64,000 nucleotides of DNA, from the NCBI GenBank assembly GCA_017407645.1, contig JAFQWE010000023.1, forward strand, positions 1-64,000, read 5' to 3'. The notes beneath the pieces are model-generated. The model was not told where the DNA came from and ran no database searches. It worked only from the letters and a program-made list of their open reading frames with translations. Each line of letters starts with the position of its first letter. Positions within the stretch are counted from its first letter, which is position 1. The translations under genes and the position numbers were made by a program. Of the stretch, positions 63,279-64,000 are shown in pieces. This DNA comes from Clostridia bacterium (lineage in GTDB: Bacteria; Bacillota; Clostridia; Oscillospirales; Acutalibacteraceae).

Positions 63279-64000
63279 TTAAACCTCACTGCCTTTTCTG
63301 ATAAACACTGTGTATGCCGGTGTACCCACAAGGGTGCGGCGGTCACAGATTTTTACGTTTTTATCGGTGCAAACGTGGTCAAGGCTTACGCCGTCGCCCA
63401 CGTCGGTGGACTGCATCAAAATGCAGTTTTTGACTATACTGTCCTTACCCACCTTTACACCGCGGAAAAGGATAGAATTTTCAACGGTGCCCTCAATAAT
63501 ACATCCGTCTGCAACAAGAGAGTTGCTAACCTTTGAATCAAGGCCGTATTTTGCAGGCATTTCGTTGCGGATTTTGGTGTAAACGGGACGTTTTTGACCG
63601 AACAGGTCGTCACGCACCTTTTTGTCAAGCAAATCCATATTTGCTTTAACGTAGTTCTGCATTCCGTCAATTACGGCAGTGTAGCCCTCTACCTTATAGC
63701 CGTATACGTTGTGAGTTTTGCAAGCCTCAAGAAGTATATCACGCTCATAGCTTTTGCGGTTGCGTGACATAGCATCCTCAACCAACTGAATAAGCAGTTC
63801 TTTTTTCATAATTACAACGTCAAGACTGTAATCGCACACTGCATAACGCTGTGCCACTGCCGCCTCGGTGATTTTGCCGTCACCGTCAACAGTAAAGCCA
63901 AGCACGTCGTTTTCACCCTTAGGTGCCTCGCCGTTGCAATATGCAATGGTAATATCGGCACCCTTTTCAATATGAGTTGCAAGCATATCTTTCATTTTGA
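63279..64000 (-). CDS. glgD: Glucose-1-phosphate adenylyltransferase regulatory-type subunit GlgD, partial (5' end off the right edge)
   Basis: The frame is open to the window edge, with an internal ATG at 63995 that is not the true start. The visible 240 residues cover the rest of the nucleotidyltransferase domain (KDMLATHIEKGADITIAY onwards) and the left-handed beta-helix C-terminal domain: NSLVADGCIIEGTVENSILF and MQSTDVGDGV. The IIMKKELLIQL segment and the beta-helix sequence match GlgD, not GlgC. Firmicute GlgC-GlgD complexes make ADP-glucose for glycogen. Located just upstream of glgA in one operon. Confidence 0.92.
   Translation of the reverse strand, partial: KMKDMLATHIEKGADITIAYCNGEAPKGENDVLGFTVDGDGKITEAAVAQRYAVCDYSLDVVIMKKELLIQLVEDAMSRNRKSYERDILLEACKTHNVYGYKVEGYTAVIDGMQNYVKANMDLLDKKVRDDLFGQKRPVYTKIRNEMPAKYGLDSKVSNSLVADGCIIEGTVENSILFRGVKVGKDSIVKNCILMQSTDVGDGVSLDHVCTDKNVKICDRRTLVGTPAYTVFIRKGSEV

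Overview
The window looks like chromosomal DNA of a low-to-moderate GC, spore-forming, Gram-positive anaerobe of the Clostridia, most likely an uncultured gut Oscillospirales-type organism (inference). The evidence is a complete sporulation-type cluster (spoVB, yabN/mazG, hup, rqcP/yabO, yabP, yabQ, divIC, yabR), a perfect CIRCE operator before groES-groEL, a glgD-glgA pair, many lipobox lipoproteins, and an interspersed repeat of the CCCTCGTCAGAGGG type that I recall from such genomes. I saw no rRNA, tRNA, integrase, transposase or CRISPR array.

Region 1 (1-21.5 kb, all minus strand): three paralogous sugar-type ABC solute-binding lipoproteins (one cut by the left edge), then seven large paralogous BNR/Asp-box beta-propeller proteins (3864-20047), then an MFS transporter. 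Every propeller protein has 12 Asp-box positions in the same order and two invariant Asp motifs (GTD near the start, SQD in the second half), which suggests a GH74-like two-propeller hydrolase. Five are lipoproteins and two lack any signal peptide. A 385-bp element with inverted-repeat ends and a 24-bp-periodic hairpin array (13073-13457) lies inside the run.

Region 2 (21.6-35.1 kb, minus): housekeeping genes. groES-groEL, a lipid kinase, an RlmL-type rRNA methyltransferase, an orphan fumarase alpha subunit, the sporulation/cell-division cluster, MTA/SAH nucleosidase, a zinc-ribbon protein, a DUF4430-like lipoprotein and a YgiQ radical SAM protein.

Region 3 (35.2-43.7 kb): a 249-bp MITE-like repeat, a degraded fragment of a leucine-rich-repeat gene, and a two-gene operon with an O-antigen-ligase-like membrane protein and a 2127-residue secreted LRR_5 protein with cysteine-rich CDxDCNxCG repeats.

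Region 4 (43.7-49.6 kb): argG-argH with a strong promoter, a second hairpin array homologous to the first (46567-46779), a TIM-barrel isomerase-like protein and a Na/Pi cotransporter.

Region 5 (49.8-61.8 kb): a second copy of the solute-binding protein plus propeller module, here with a PHP phosphoesterase and an AraC regulator. Next is a PocR-AraC regulator divergent from a four-gene, mutually overlapping operon: FAD oxidoreductase, CapA-like metallophosphatase, M14-like zinc peptidase, FAD oxidoreductase. The operon ends in a third hairpin array with a different linker (TATCGA) and a bidirectional terminator.

Region 6 (61.8-64 kb): glgA and the 3' part of glgD. My working picture is a glycan- or glycoside-foraging organism in which several binding proteins and propeller proteins, some surface-anchored and some cytoplasmic, serve regulated uptake and breakdown. 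The substrate cannot be read from the sequence, and no ABC permease is present in the window.
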